Below are positions 52,442 through 61,319 of a DNA stretch of 64,000 nucleotides, piece by piece. Positions within the stretch are counted from its first letter, which is position 1, and every line of letters starts with the position of its first letter. The translations under genes were made by a program, and so were the position numbers. The notes below the pieces were generated by a model. The model searched no databases, had not been told where the DNA came from, and saw nothing but the letters and a program-made list of their open reading frames with translations. The DNA lies in NCBI RefSeq assembly GCF_002967765.1, contig NZ_PUHY01000010.1:930001-994000 (forward strand), given 5' to 3'. This stretch comes from Blastopirellula marina. Its GTDB lineage: Bacteria; Planctomycetota; Planctomycetia; Pirellulales; Pirellulaceae.

Positions 52442-52717
52442 TTAACCGCCTGCGATGCGTTCAGGAATATTGGCAAACAACTCCGCGCTATAGCTCACAA
52501 GCTTTTGAAAGATCCAGGGAAGCGTAAATGCTAAGGTCAGTGCCATCGCGAGGATCTTGGGAACAAACGAGACCGTCTGATCCTGCACTTGAGTCAACGC
52601 TTGCAGAAAACCAATCAACAGGCCAACCAACATACCCACGACCAATACAGGGGCACCAATGATCAAGCACATAATCATTGCGTTGCGAGTCAGGTCGACG
52701 ACCATCGCGGGATCCAT
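52442..52717 (-). CDS. fliQ: Flagellar biosynthetic protein FliQ
   Basis: Small two-helix export-gate subunit of 91 aa. It shows IIGAPVLVVGMLVGLLIGFLQALTQVQDQTVSFVPKI, the highly conserved core, and PWIFQKLVSY. Start MDPAMVVDLTRNAM. It lies between fliP (15-bp gap) and fliR. Confidence 0.96.
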   Translation of the reverse strand: MDPAMVVDLTRNAMIMCLIIGAPVLVVGMLVGLLIGFLQALTQVQDQTVSFVPKILAMALTLAFTLPWIFQKLVSYSAELFANIPERIAGG

Positions 52718-52732
52718 ACGCGGCTTCTTCCG

Positions 52733-53674
52733 TTATAAGGTGGGAGCAAAACTCTGCATCAACATGCCGATGATTAACGTCCAACCGTCGACCAACACAA
52801 AGAGCAGAATTTTAAAGGGTAGCGAAATCATGACCGGCGGAAGCATCATCATGCCCATCGAGATTGTCACGCTCGCGATCACAATGTCGAGAATTAGAAA
52901 CGGCAGATAGATCTGAAAACCGATCAAAAACGCCGTCTTCAATTCGCTCAGCATGAACGCAGGCACCAAGGCCTGAAGCGGCACGTCATCGTACGATTCA
53001 GGCGTACCGATTTCCTCGCGGGTCTTCTTCGGCAAGAACTCGAAGAACATCCACACATCGTCACTGTTTCCGGCGATGTCGATCTGTTTCGCCATGAACT
53101 GACGAATCGGTTTCACGCCTCGTTCCCAAGCTTCGTCCGGTCCGACGACTCCAGTAACAGGATCTTTCTCTGCAAACAGTTTGAAAGCTACGCCTGTCTC
53201 GGGATTTACCTCTTGATGGGTGTAAGGACGAATGCTTTCGTCGTATACCTCCTGCCAATAGGGATGCATGACCATGAACGTCATGAACATCGCCAAGGCC
53301 GTGATCACCTGTCCCGGCGGAAGTTGCTGCGTGCCGATCGCCTGCCGTAGAAGTCCTAGTACAATGGTGATTCGAATGAAGCTAGTCGTCATGATTAACA
53401 GCGCCGGAGCCAAACTGATCACGGTCAGTAGAACCATGATCTGAATCGTGCTGGAAAGACCCTGGGGGCTCGTCCAATGCTCCGGCCCGGCTTTCACGAA
53501 TTCGCTGAAGTCTTCGACTTCTTTCTGAACGGGGCGATCGAGCGGCGTGTCGATCAGTACGTCAGGAAGCGAAGTCGCTTGCTGGGCAAACACTTCAGAC
53601 GTGCCACCCGCCACGCAGGCAAATATCAACGCGAATCCGATTGAGGCGAATGCAAGTTGTCGCAAGTTACGCAT
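52733..53674 (-). CDS. fliP: Flagellar biosynthetic protein FliP
   Basis: Core export-gate protein, 313 aa. A signal peptide precedes a short periplasmic leader ([16 protein letters not shown]). Conserved segments: [39 protein letters not shown], then [62 protein letters not shown]. The periplasmic loop between them is longer than in enteric FliP ([18 protein letters not shown]). Encoded 2 bp after fliO. Confidence 0.96.
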   Translation of the reverse strand: MRNLRQLAFASIGFALIFACVAGGTSEVFAQQATSLPDVLIDTPLDRPVQKEVEDFSEFVKAGPEHWTSPQGLSSTIQIMVLLTVISLAPALLIMTTSFIRITIVLGLLRQAIGTQQLPPGQVITALAMFMTFMVMHPYWQEVYDESIRPYTHQEVNPETGVAFKLFAEKDPVTGVVGPDEAWERGVKPIRQFMAKQIDIAGNSDDVWMFFEFLPKKTREEIGTPESYDDVPLQALVPAFMLSELKTAFLIGFQIYLPFLILDIVIASVTISMGMMMLPPVMISLPFKILLFVLVDGWTLIIGMLMQSFAPTL

Positions 53675-53676
53675 GA

Positions 53677-54372
53677 TTACGCCTCCAGGAATCCGCGTGC
53701 TGGTTTATGTCCCATTTGTGTCAGGACTTCCTGGAACGTCGAGCTCATGCTGCCGGGTGAATCTTGACGTACGATAGCCAACAGTCGCTCGACCTCGTTC
53801 GGCTCGGTGATTTCAGTGAGTGTTTCGACGCTGTGCGGGGTCACGCATAGCAAAAGCAATTTCTGTCCCACTCGGACTAATTCAAGTTGTTGTTTGCCAC
53901 TAAGCTGGCTCTTACCTAGCACCTGAATAATCTCTTTCGAGAGCCGGCCCGTTCCTGGCTTCATGTTCTTCTTGCCGACCCAAGCAAACACCAAAAACAA
54001 GCCGATTACGACTAATAAGCTTGCCACAATACTGGCTGTCTTGTTCCCTTGAAAATTGAATGAGGGAATCGTCGAGCTTTCCGATTTGTCGTGACTTGCT
54101 TTGCGAGGTAAGGGAAGTGGCTGACCAGGCTCAGCCGGTCCAACGACACCTTGATCTTGTGGATTGGTCTCGTGCTTCGCGGGGACTTCCTCGACATGAA
54201 GCGCTTGAGCAAGAGGAGGAAACCGCGGAGGTTCCTGTTGAGGATTGCGAATCTGGATGGGTTGATTGGCGGACGCTTGACTACCTGCGAACTCGTTGCC
54301 ATAGCCCGTGGTACCGCAAACAATCATCAGCCCCAAGCCGACGAGGCATCCCGTGACGATGGCGTTCCGCAT
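53677..54372 (-). CDS. fliO: Flagellar biosynthetic protein FliO
   Basis: FliO assists assembly of the FliPQR gate. The 231-aa product has a signal-like N-terminus, a Pro/Gln-rich periplasmic stretch of about 80 residues, one transmembrane helix ([19 protein letters not shown]), then the FliO domain with [34 protein letters not shown] chose ATG at 54372 because AGGAAG lies 7 bp upstream; a GTG seven codons earlier is possible. The 205 bp separating it from fliN contains no gene. Confidence 0.9.
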   Translation of the reverse strand: MRNAIVTGCLVGLGLMIVCGTTGYGNEFAGSQASANQPIQIRNPQQEPPRFPPLAQALHVEEVPAKHETNPQDQGVVGPAEPGQPLPLPRKASHDKSESSTIPSFNFQGNKTASIVASLLVVIGLFLVFAWVGKKNMKPGTGRLSKEIIQVLGKSQLSGKQQLELVRVGQKLLLLCVTPHSVETLTEITEPNEVERLLAIVRQDSPGSMSSTFQEVLTQMGHKPARGFLEA

Positions 54373-54577
54373 GAAAAACTTCCTGATTTTCACTCAAGTC
54401 GCGAAATCGAATCTGCCGAAAAAGATAGTAGGAAATTAGCTTCCTGCTGTTTTCAACTGTCCGCACAAATGATGTGGGGTGGCATCTTAGGAACAAGCGT
54501 CGTGTGGCTCAAGACGAATCGGCTGAAAGAATGACCGAGACGCTAGCAAATAGCCGCGATTCTCGATCGATTACGCT

Positions 54578-55210
54578 TTAGATAACCGAATCACCGACTA
54601 TCAATTCGGTAATACGAACGCAGAAGTTGTCATTGAGAATCAGCACTTCTCCCTTTGCGATCAAACGTCCGTTCACGAAGATATCGACCGGATCGCCTGC
54701 CAGCTTGTCCAGGGGGACAACCGAGCCCTTCTTCATTTGCAGGACTTCTTCCAAATACATGTCTGCTTGGCCGAGTTCGATTTTGACGTCTAACTCGACA
54801 TCACGAACCAGATCGATGGTCGCCTTCTCGGTACTTGCTGGCGAGCCACCGAAGTCGCGTAATGTGAAAGGCGAAATGCCAGCAGGCATATCCTGGCTAG
54901 GGGAATCAAGCGAAGCCAGGGCAGCTTCGGCCTGATTCAGGAGATACTCCATGTCGTCATGCCCTTCGCCGCCGGTTGGCTGAGGCGCGGCAGGCTTGGT
55001 TGCCGTAGCGGCCGGCGCAGCTTGTGGTTTGGGCTTTGGAGCTTCGGAACTACCAGGGCTCTGAAACAAGGCTTCAATCTCGTTCTGGTCGAGGGCCTCG
55101 AGATCCTGGGGAGCTTGGGGAGCCGGTTCGCTAGCACCCATGCTGCCAGACTGAGCCTGACGCAAAAGCTCTTCGATCTCGTCCTGTCCCATTTGATCGT
55201 CGTCAGTCAT
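54578..55210 (-). CDS. fliN: Flagellar motor switch protein FliN with FliM-like N-terminal repeats
   Basis: C-ring component of 210 aa. The last ~80 residues are a standard FliN/SpoA domain (VRDVELDVKIELGQADMYLEEVLQMKKGSVVPLDKLAGDPVDIFVNGRLIAKGEVLI-like, ending ITELIVGD). Before it, a Pro/Ala-rich N-terminus of ~120 residues carries three copies of an acidic helix motif: QDEIEELLRQAQ (9-20), QNEIEALFQS (42-51) and HDDMEYLLNQAE (84-95). The first two resemble the CheY-binding EIDALL peptide of FliM and FliY. fliM is not encoded beside it, so this protein may take over part of FliM's CheY-binding role. That is inference. Confidence 0.93.
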   Translation of the reverse strand: MTDDDQMGQDEIEELLRQAQSGSMGASEPAPQAPQDLEALDQNEIEALFQSPGSSEAPKPKPQAAPAATATKPAAPQPTGGEGHDDMEYLLNQAEAALASLDSPSQDMPAGISPFTLRDFGGSPASTEKATIDLVRDVELDVKIELGQADMYLEEVLQMKKGSVVPLDKLAGDPVDIFVNGRLIAKGEVLILNDNFCVRITELIVGDSVI

Positions 55211-55244
55211 CGGATTCCATTCCAGATGAGAGGTCGTCGTCGAG

Positions 55245-55799
55245 TTATTGCTCGACGAAAGAAAACTCGCTGAACACGATGGAGTGAACCATCGGCTTGC
55301 CCAAGATGTTGTTGGTTTTCTCTAAAATCTTACGCTTGAGCAACCCCAAACTAGGATCAGTCAGTTCACCTTCGTCGCTGCTGCGGACCGTGACAATGAC
55401 TTGTTCGCGGAAACGATTCTTGTTCTTTTCCATCAGCGATTCAAATTCGGACTGATCCGTGAGGCGAATCGTGGCATAGAGGTGGAAGTCAATTCGCATC
55501 GTCGATTCGCTGAGAGGACGATACGCGGTAATTCCAAATTCGTTGAGGTCGACCTCGACGGTCTCTTCGTTCGCTGCGAGAGGTGTCGCTTCCGCTGCCG
55601 GCTCAACTCCGGCGGTTTCGCCTGCTTGAGCCTGATTCTCCGCGGCCCGAATCACATCTTGCGGGCTAGGAATTACCAAATAGGCTACGGCACACTCGAG
55701 CAATACGAGTACTACGATGCCACCAAGGATTTGAATCTTGGCCTTCATCGAAGGCCCCTTGGTGGCCTCCTGATTGTTGTTAGGGGCTGCGTCGGCCAT
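55245..55799 (-). CDS. fliL: Flagellar basal body-associated protein FliL
   Basis: Single-span protein of 184 aa that associates with the stator. N-terminal cytoplasmic segment, transmembrane helix (IQILGGIVVLVLLECAVAYLV), then the periplasmic FliL domain (DLNEFGITAYRPLSESTMRIDFHLYATI, LLKRKILEKTNNIL-GK, VHSIVFSEFSFVEQ). It lies between motB and fliN; in many flagellar operons fliM occupies the next position, but here fliN follows directly by 34 bp. Confidence 0.93.
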   Translation of the reverse strand: MADAAPNNNQEATKGPSMKAKIQILGGIVVLVLLECAVAYLVIPSPQDVIRAAENQAQAGETAGVEPAAEATPLAANEETVEVDLNEFGITAYRPLSESTMRIDFHLYATIRLTDQSEFESLMEKNKNRFREQVIVTVRSSDEGELTDPSLGLLKRKILEKTNNILGKPMVHSIVFSEFSFVEQ

Positions 55800-55872
55800 G
55801 GTTCTTGCTTTAATGAAGTGAACGTTAGGAACTACTTCAAAAAGCGTAGCATGTAAAAGCGTGCACGCGCGA

Positions 55873-56640
55873 CTAGTTTGACGGGACCTCGATTGGGGGG
55901 GCCTCGCGATTGGATTGCTCCTGCTGCGTTCCCACCAGATCGTCGATGACTTCGTCCAATAAAAAGACTTCGACCCGTGAATTCTGTTTCAACAACAATG
56001 GGTCGGTCCCAATATGGAACGGTTCGTTTTTCCCAGAAACCGCAATGCGGATGCGTCGCTCGTCGATTCCTAGCGACAGAAGATACTCTTTAACCGCCAT
56101 ACAGCGGGCATAGGCGAGATCCCAGTGCGATTTGAAGGGACTGTCAGGCGGCAGCGGCCGCAGCGACGTGTGCCCCCGTATCTCGATCTTCTGCGGTTTG
56201 CCTCCGAACTCGAGGCTTTGAGCCTGCAATGATTCGATAGCAGATTCGTCGAGTTTAGCGCTGTCTTCCTTAAAGTAGACAACCGTTCCAACCGCTGTTT
56301 TTGAACCAGGCCGAATAATCCGCACTTGTGGACTATCGCCGACGGGAGCTTTCACCTTGTCACCCCCAGCATGCGTCGAGAAACGTTTTGCACGCCCCAT
56401 GGTCGCGAGTTTCGCCATGTTGGAGTTGCGCGGCTTCGCATTACCTGCGATCACGCTTTCCATCGAAGAATCATGGCCAAATTGACGTCGAAATGATTCG
56501 ACTAATGCCTGGTATTGCTCTTCTTTCTTAATCTCACTCATCGAGACGAGCATGATGAAGAACGTTAGCAGCAGCGACATCATATCGCCGAAGGTAACAA
56601 CCCATTCCGGGATTCCGCCAGCATCATCTTCTTCGTCCAC
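55873..56640 (-). CDS. motB: Flagellar stator protein MotB (OmpA-like)
   Basis: Stator subunit of 255 aa that anchors to peptidoglycan. The N-terminal helix carries the proton/sodium-binding Asp (PEWVVTFGDMMSLLLTFFIMLVSMSE). The periplasmic OmpA/MotB domain shows LQAQSLEFGGKPQKIEIRGHTS, DLAYARCMAVKEYLLSLGIDERRIRIAVSGKNEP. It follows motA by 15 bp, completing the MotAB pair. Confidence 0.94.
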   Translation of the reverse strand: MDEEDDAGGIPEWVVTFGDMMSLLLTFFIMLVSMSEIKKEEQYQALVESFRRQFGHDSSMESVIAGNAKPRNSNMAKLATMGRAKRFSTHAGGDKVKAPVGDSPQVRIIRPGSKTAVGTVVYFKEDSAKLDESAIESLQAQSLEFGGKPQKIEIRGHTSLRPLPPDSPFKSHWDLAYARCMAVKEYLLSLGIDERRIRIAVSGKNEPFHIGTDPLLLKQNSRVEVFLLDEVIDDLVGTQQEQSNREAPPIEVPSN

Positions 56641-56655
56641 GGTTTGAGTCCTCTA

Positions 56656-57432
56656 TTACTTTTCTGCGTCCATCTTCGCGCGAACTGAGGGCGGAAGAAA
56701 TGTGCGTAATTTTTGCTCGATCACGCGTGGATTTTCACCCGATTGAATTGCCATGATTCCGCGGATGATGATCTCCATTCCCAAAAGCTCTTGCTTGTTC
56801 AAAAAGCCAAGCTTTTCCGAGAAAGGCAGAAAGAGACAGTTCGAGACGACCGCTCCGTATAATGTCGTTAAAAGAGCCACCGCCATCCCAGAACCAATCG
56901 AGCTCGGATCGCTCATATTTCCCAGCATGATAATCAGACCGAGTAGCGTCCCAATCATCCCATAAGCTGGAGCGAAGCGTCCCATTTGGTCCGAAACGGC
57001 CTTCGCATCACGGTGTCGAGTCGCCACGGCGTCCATTTCGGTCCGCATAATATCTTCGATCGCGTCGGGGCGCGTTCCATCCACCGCCATCTGCAGACCA
57101 GTGATAATGAAGGGATTTTCGATCTCGCCGATTCGGTTTTCTAAGGCCAGAAGTCCATCGCGTCGGGCGGTTTCAGCCAGGCTGACAATTTGCTTAATCA
57201 ACGCCGCGTAATCGGTCGCTTTGTTAAGAAACACGACCTTAATGGTCATCGGCATACCGAGCATTGATTTAAGCGGGAAGGCAATCATGCACGCAGCAAG
57301 TGCCCCACCGCAAACCACCAGAATGGACGGCGCGTCAATAAACGCGGTCAGCGATGAGCCCGGCGCGATCAAAATGGCTACGAGGATCAGGCCGAACGCA
57401 GCCAAAAGCCCGACGACGGATGCAATATCCAT
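56656..57432 (-). CDS. motA: Flagellar stator protein MotA
   Basis: Four-helix stator subunit of 258 aa. It shows the family signature GLLALENRIGEIENPFIITGLQMAVDG, the cytoplasmic torque loop with charged residues, and GRFAPAYGMIGTLLGLIIMLGNMSDPSSIGSGMAVALLTTLYGAVVSN, the characteristic conserved TM3-TM4 segment. It lies 12 bp after flbD and 15 bp before motB. Confidence 0.95.
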   Translation of the reverse strand: MDIASVVGLLAAFGLILVAILIAPGSSLTAFIDAPSILVVCGGALAACMIAFPLKSMLGMPMTIKVVFLNKATDYAALIKQIVSLAETARRDGLLALENRIGEIENPFIITGLQMAVDGTRPDAIEDIMRTEMDAVATRHRDAKAVSDQMGRFAPAYGMIGTLLGLIIMLGNMSDPSSIGSGMAVALLTTLYGAVVSNCLFLPFSEKLGFLNKQELLGMEIIIRGIMAIQSGENPRVIEQKLRTFLPPSVRAKMDAEK

Positions 57433-57444
57433 GGCGTATTGGTC

Positions 57445-57666
57445 TTACTCTGCCCCAGCATTGGGGCGGGAAATTCCCGGGGGTAGTAAATTTTTGCGTT
57501 GGTGGTACTCGATTACGCGATCTACGACAACGTCAGTTGGTTCCCGGACCACAATTCGATCGCCGTTGGTAAGGGTCACGAAAGTATCGGGACTCGCTTC
57601 GAGGTAGCGAATCAATTCGGCATTCAGAACGAAAGGTTCTCCGCCCAAATGAGTTAACTTGATCAT
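57445..57666 (-). CDS. flbD: FlbD family flagellar protein
   Basis: Small flagellar protein of 73 aa, family FlbD (PF06289). It matches the signature MIKLTHLGGEPFVLNAELI, IEASPDTFVTLTNGDR-like YLEASPDTFVTLTNGDR, IVVREPTDVVVDRVIEY. Function is not settled in this family (the name is shared with an unrelated Caulobacter regulator). ATG at 57666, with GGAGAGG 5 bp upstream; a longer in-frame start at 57750 lacks a site. It lies between flgE and motA, a common arrangement. Confidence 0.92.
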   Translation of the reverse strand: MIKLTHLGGEPFVLNAELIRYLEASPDTFVTLTNGDRIVVREPTDVVVDRVIEYHQRKNLLPPGISRPNAGAE

Positions 57667-57691
57667 CCAAACCTCTCCAATTCGAAGCAGG

Positions 57692-57710
57692 AAAGGCCTG
57701 GAGGCCCTTT
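57692..57710 (-). terminator. Weak hairpin between flgE and flbD
   Basis: AAAGGCC and GGCCCTTT pair with one bulge across a 4-nt loop in the 99-bp gap after the flgE stop. No T tract. It may attenuate transcription between the hook gene and the stator genes. Confidence 0.25.
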
Positions 57711-57765
57711 TCAAGGCGTACCAGGCGATCAATCCTAGGTCATATTTCAAGGCGCGATGCCGACT

Positions 57766-60606
57766 TTATCGTCGCAGGTTCAAAAGTTCGTCGAACAACT
57801 GCTGAGCGGTCGTGATAACTCGGGAACTACCACGATATTGCGTCGAAGCCAGAATCAGGTCGATCAGATTGCCACCGACGTCGGTATTACTCAACTCGAC
57901 GGCACCAGCGATCACTTCGCCTAAACCATCGGCTCCGGGATCCCCGGTGACCGGCAAGCCGGAATTCACACCGGTAGCAAACAAGTTCTCACCACGTTGT
58001 TCCAAGCCAGTCGGGTTACCGAAGCGAGCCAATTGCAGCATACCGAGATCGCGATCGACACCGTTGGAGAACACACCTCGGATCACGCCGTCTTCACCGA
58101 TGATGAAGCTATTAAGCGTACCGGTACCGGAACCGTCTTGCCGTGAGGCATTGAGCGAGGCCTTGTCGCTGGCCAAACCCGACAGTTGTGTGAAGTCGAG
58201 ATCGAACTCCAATGGCGACTGCGAGGGAACATCGCGACGCTGAACGGTTACCGTGTTGTTATCAGATCCGACAAAGTTACCATCACCGTCGAAGTAAACC
58301 AAACCGGTTCCGACAGCAATTCGTGCTTCGCCAATATCTCCCGTATCTATCGCATTGTCGTTGTCGGGCGAATCCGCGAACCAACGATAAACGGTGTTCG
58401 ACCCGTTACGTTCTTCAAGGACCGCCGTCACTCGGACGTTGACCGGGATACCGAGCGTATCGTAGACCACAAAGTCGGAAACGGCACTTTGTCCAATACC
58501 CTCCTGAACCGTACCAAAGTTCAGGTTTGGATTTTGGAGCACACCCGTATTGTTATCGAGCGTGAAGGATGACAAGCGAACATCGACTCCATTGTCGACG
58601 CCGTTATTCGAGATGACTCGAATCCTTCCATCCGTAATCGAAACTCCCTGCGACAAGTTTCCAGTTTCATCCGGAATTGAGTTTTCGGAGCCCGGAATCG
58701 GATTGGCATTACCATTGACCGATGGCTGAATACCTGTGGATGCTTCGATGAACTCGAGCAGTTCTTGCACAATCGTCGTCGAGGTGATCGTGAAATTCTT
58801 CGTGTCGAGCTTTCGATCTCCCTTATAGCCGGTGAAGCTCAGCTCACCTTCCTCGAACACATTCTCAAAGTTCAAGCCATCGCGTTTAACGACGTCGACC
58901 AGCAGCGTGTTGGAGTCGATCTTAGGACCATCTAAGTCGATGGTCTTATTACCAGGCACGGTCAGATCAGAGATCTGCGAGTCGGGAACCGTATCAATAA
59001 AGTCTTCGCCCGGATCAAGTTCGTCGACCAAATAGAACGTATCGGACGAAGTTGACAAGTTACGGTAAATGCGAACCTTGTCGTAAGCCGGGAAACCACC
59101 TTCCGCCGGAGGTGTTGGCGGAATTGGCAGATTGCTCAATTGAATACGACCATTGACAACGTTTTGTGGCCCTAGGGCAAGCGAAGGCCGGCTTTCCTCT
59201 TCACCAGAACGAGCGAAGGTAACCAGGTAAGTATAGTTTCCATTGATCGTTTGGCCATCCAACTGATTGGTGCTCAGCGGAGTCAAGCCATCATCAACGT
59301 AAGGGCTCGCCGCAGCTGCCATCGTCAAGGTATCAAGTTCGTAGAAGTCCGAACCGCCCGCAGTCGTACGATAGATACGAACTGAGTCGTAATCCGTGTT
59401 CGTCGGAATGCTATCCAGAACAACCGAATAGCCGTTACCATCGCCAGGACTACCCGACACGGTTACCGTTTGCGGATTGGATGGCGCGGTTTCATTTCCG
59501 TCGCTATCGAGGAACGTGTAGCGATACTGATAGACATCGCCACCATCAAGCGTGCCATTGACGCCTGTTCCGCCGATCTTGGCAGCACCCAACTGGGTGG
59601 CGGTAGGAGCCGCGGAAGTATCTTCGACGGTCGCTCCCATGGCAAACGAATTGACCAGGAAGTAAGTCGCACCGCCATCGTTGCTGCGGTACATGTTGAC
59701 TTGCGAGAACGAACTCGACTGCGGCGGAGTGCCGAAGGTGACCGTATTATCGTTCGCACTGGCGTTGCCGTCAGCCAGGTTCACAACCGTATCGGCCGAG
59801 GCCAGCGTTTCTCCTGTCAGTCCCGCATTCGAGAACGTAAACCGATAGTTGTAGGCGCCGTCCGGGACGGAACCACCCGCACCTTCAGTTTGCGCAGGTG
59901 TCAGCGAGCTGACGTCTGGCGTAACCGCCGATACTCCTGTCGTCGCGGCAATACTTGGCTGCGAAGCCACTGAAACGTTGGTACTGGTGGTATCGGGGCG
60001 TGGCACTGCAGAGTTACCAAGAATCGCGCTTTCAATCACCTGGCCCTGCGTTGCCAAGTCGCCTGTCGCTGTTAGCGAACCTTCGAGATAAACGTTCTCG
60101 GTCGCCTTGGCCACACTCTTGGCACCCAGAGGAATCGTCAACGGCACTAGCTGGGTACGTTGGATTTGGAAGTTCTCGTCGATCCCAAAGCCGAGCACAC
60201 GTTGACCGGTGATGGTCACCAATTCGTTCTGCGAGTTCGTCTTGAAAATACCGTTGCGGGTATAAAGTGTTTCTCCCGCGCCACCTTCCACGATAAAGAA
60301 ACCGTCACCTTGGATCGCAAGATCGGACGGGCTGTTACTAACTTCAATCGTACCTTGCGTGAAGTTCGGAGTGATTTCCGCAACCTTGGTACCGAGACCT
60401 GTTTGTCGCGGGTTCGTACCACCGTTGGAATCCGTTGGTTTCGATCCCAAACTCTGGGTCTGCAAGAACTGCGTAGCGAAGCGAGCTTCGGACGCCTTAA
60501 AACCAACCGTTTGCGAGTTGGCCAGGTTATTACCGGTGACGTCGATCTGAGTTTCCGCCGCGGTCATGCCGGTCAACGCAGTCGAAAGTGCTGAAGCCAG
60601 ACCCAT
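57766..60606 (-). CDS. flgE: Flagellar hook protein FlgE with triple beta-sandwich-like insertion
   Basis: The hook subunit, 946 aa; typical FlgE is about 400-450. The N-terminal FlgE/F/G domain (ALSTALTGMTAAETQIDVTGNNLANSQTVGFKASEA-RF) and the C-terminal half (QYRGSSRVITTAQQLFDELLNLRR) are standard. Between about residues 250 and 550 lie three tandem ~95-residue modules, each starting Y-x-Y-x-[FY]-T-F and containing VRIYR- or VNMYR-type strands, followed by a more usual hook mid-region to ~790. The modules likely project from the outer hook surface. AAGGAGG precedes the ATG at 60606. Confidence 0.95.
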   Translation of the reverse strand: MGLASALSTALTGMTAAETQIDVTGNNLANSQTVGFKASEARFATQFLQTQSLGSKPTDSNGGTNPRQTGLGTKVAEITPNFTQGTIEVSNSPSDLAIQGDGFFIVEGGAGETLYTRNGIFKTNSQNELVTITGQRVLGFGIDENFQIQRTQLVPLTIPLGAKSVAKATENVYLEGSLTATGDLATQGQVIESAILGNSAVPRPDTTSTNVSVASQPSIAATTGVSAVTPDVSSLTPAQTEGAGGSVPDGAYNYRFTFSNAGLTGETLASADTVVNLADGNASANDNTVTFGTPPQSSSFSQVNMYRSNDGGATYFLVNSFAMGATVEDTSAAPTATQLGAAKIGGTGVNGTLDGGDVYQYRYTFLDSDGNETAPSNPQTVTVSGSPGDGNGYSVVLDSIPTNTDYDSVRIYRTTAGGSDFYELDTLTMAAAASPYVDDGLTPLSTNQLDGQTINGNYTYLVTFARSGEEESRPSLALGPQNVVNGRIQLSNLPIPPTPPAEGGFPAYDKVRIYRNLSTSSDTFYLVDELDPGEDFIDTVPDSQISDLTVPGNKTIDLDGPKIDSNTLLVDVVKRDGLNFENVFEEGELSFTGYKGDRKLDTKNFTITSTTIVQELLEFIEASTGIQPSVNGNANPIPGSENSIPDETGNLSQGVSITDGRIRVISNNGVDNGVDVRLSSFTLDNNTGVLQNPNLNFGTVQEGIGQSAVSDFVVYDTLGIPVNVRVTAVLEERNGSNTVYRWFADSPDNDNAIDTGDIGEARIAVGTGLVYFDGDGNFVGSDNNTVTVQRRDVPSQSPLEFDLDFTQLSGLASDKASLNASRQDGSGTGTLNSFIIGEDGVIRGVFSNGVDRDLGMLQLARFGNPTGLEQRGENLFATGVNSGLPVTGDPGADGLGEVIAGAVELSNTDVGGNLIDLILASTQYRGSSRVITTAQQLFDELLNLRR

Positions 60607-60660
60607 GGTTAACCTCCTTGAAAGGTAATAGCTTCTCCAATTCCGTGGAGAGCGTGGTTA

Positions 60661-61245
60661 TTATGTCGTTGTTTCGTCTGCGGCATCGCTGCCAGAGCCA
60701 CTCGAATCTTCCGTGCTGCCGTCGGAGCCAGTATCGGTTCCATCCGTTCCATCGGAAGCTTTTCCTGTTGCAGGTAGAATCGTAAAGATATCTTCCATCT
60801 TCACATCCACCGTTTGATCACCCGTGTTGACCTTAAGACTCAATTCTCGGGTACCGTCGTCGTTGGGCGACAACTGCACGCTATTCACCACGCCAAATAG
60901 CACATACCCATCGTCGGTCAAGGCTTGCACTTGTTTGCCAATCAAGCTGCTGGCCGTTGAAATACCTTGGCTTTGTTGCATCGACTCCAGCGAGGAGCGA
61001 AGTTGATCGGTCGCACCGATTTCTCGAATCTGGCCGATCTGCTGCAACATTTCCGAGTTCTTCGTCGGATCGAGCGGATCCTGGTTCTGCAGTTCTGCAA
61101 TCATCAGCTGCAGAAACGCATCCATATCCAGGTCGTTGATCCCGGATCCGTGTTGAGTCGAAGAGCTACCCGAAGTACTCGAACTACCTGAAGCACTCGA
61201 GCTACCCGAAGTATAGTTCGACGAACTAGTGTCGACACTTGACAT
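60661..61245 (-). CDS. flgD: Flagellar hook assembly protein FlgD
   Basis: Hook-cap scaffold, 194 aa. A Ser/Thr/Gly-rich leader of ~30 residues precedes the FlgD core GINDLDMDAFLQLMIAELQNQDPLDPTKNSEMLQQIGQIREI, which is highly diagnostic, then a shortened C-terminal part and an acidic Ser/Asp tail (GSDGSTEDSSGSGSD). Encoded 54 bp upstream of flgE, as usual. Confidence 0.95.
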   Translation of the reverse strand: MSSVDTSSSNYTSGSSSASGSSSTSGSSSTQHGSGINDLDMDAFLQLMIAELQNQDPLDPTKNSEMLQQIGQIREIGATDQLRSSLESMQQSQGISTASSLIGKQVQALTDDGYVLFGVVNSVQLSPNDDGTRELSLKVNTGDQTVDVKMEDIFTILPATGKASDGTDGTDTGSDGSTEDSSGSGSDAADETTT

Positions 61246-61319
61246 GATTCTTCCACTTCACAATGATCTGATCGGTTTTATTGATTTATTACGAAATAAC
61301 TTATCAGGAATAACGCAGC

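Noticed and set aside
54543-54558. GG-N10-GC pattern on the minus strand between fliN and fliO
   Set aside because: Neither the -24 nor the -12 box matches beyond the core dinucleotides; too weak to call a flagellar sigma-54 promoter.
54373-54577. A remnant of fliM between fliN and fliO
   Set aside because: The 205-bp spacer has no reading frame with FliM similarity.
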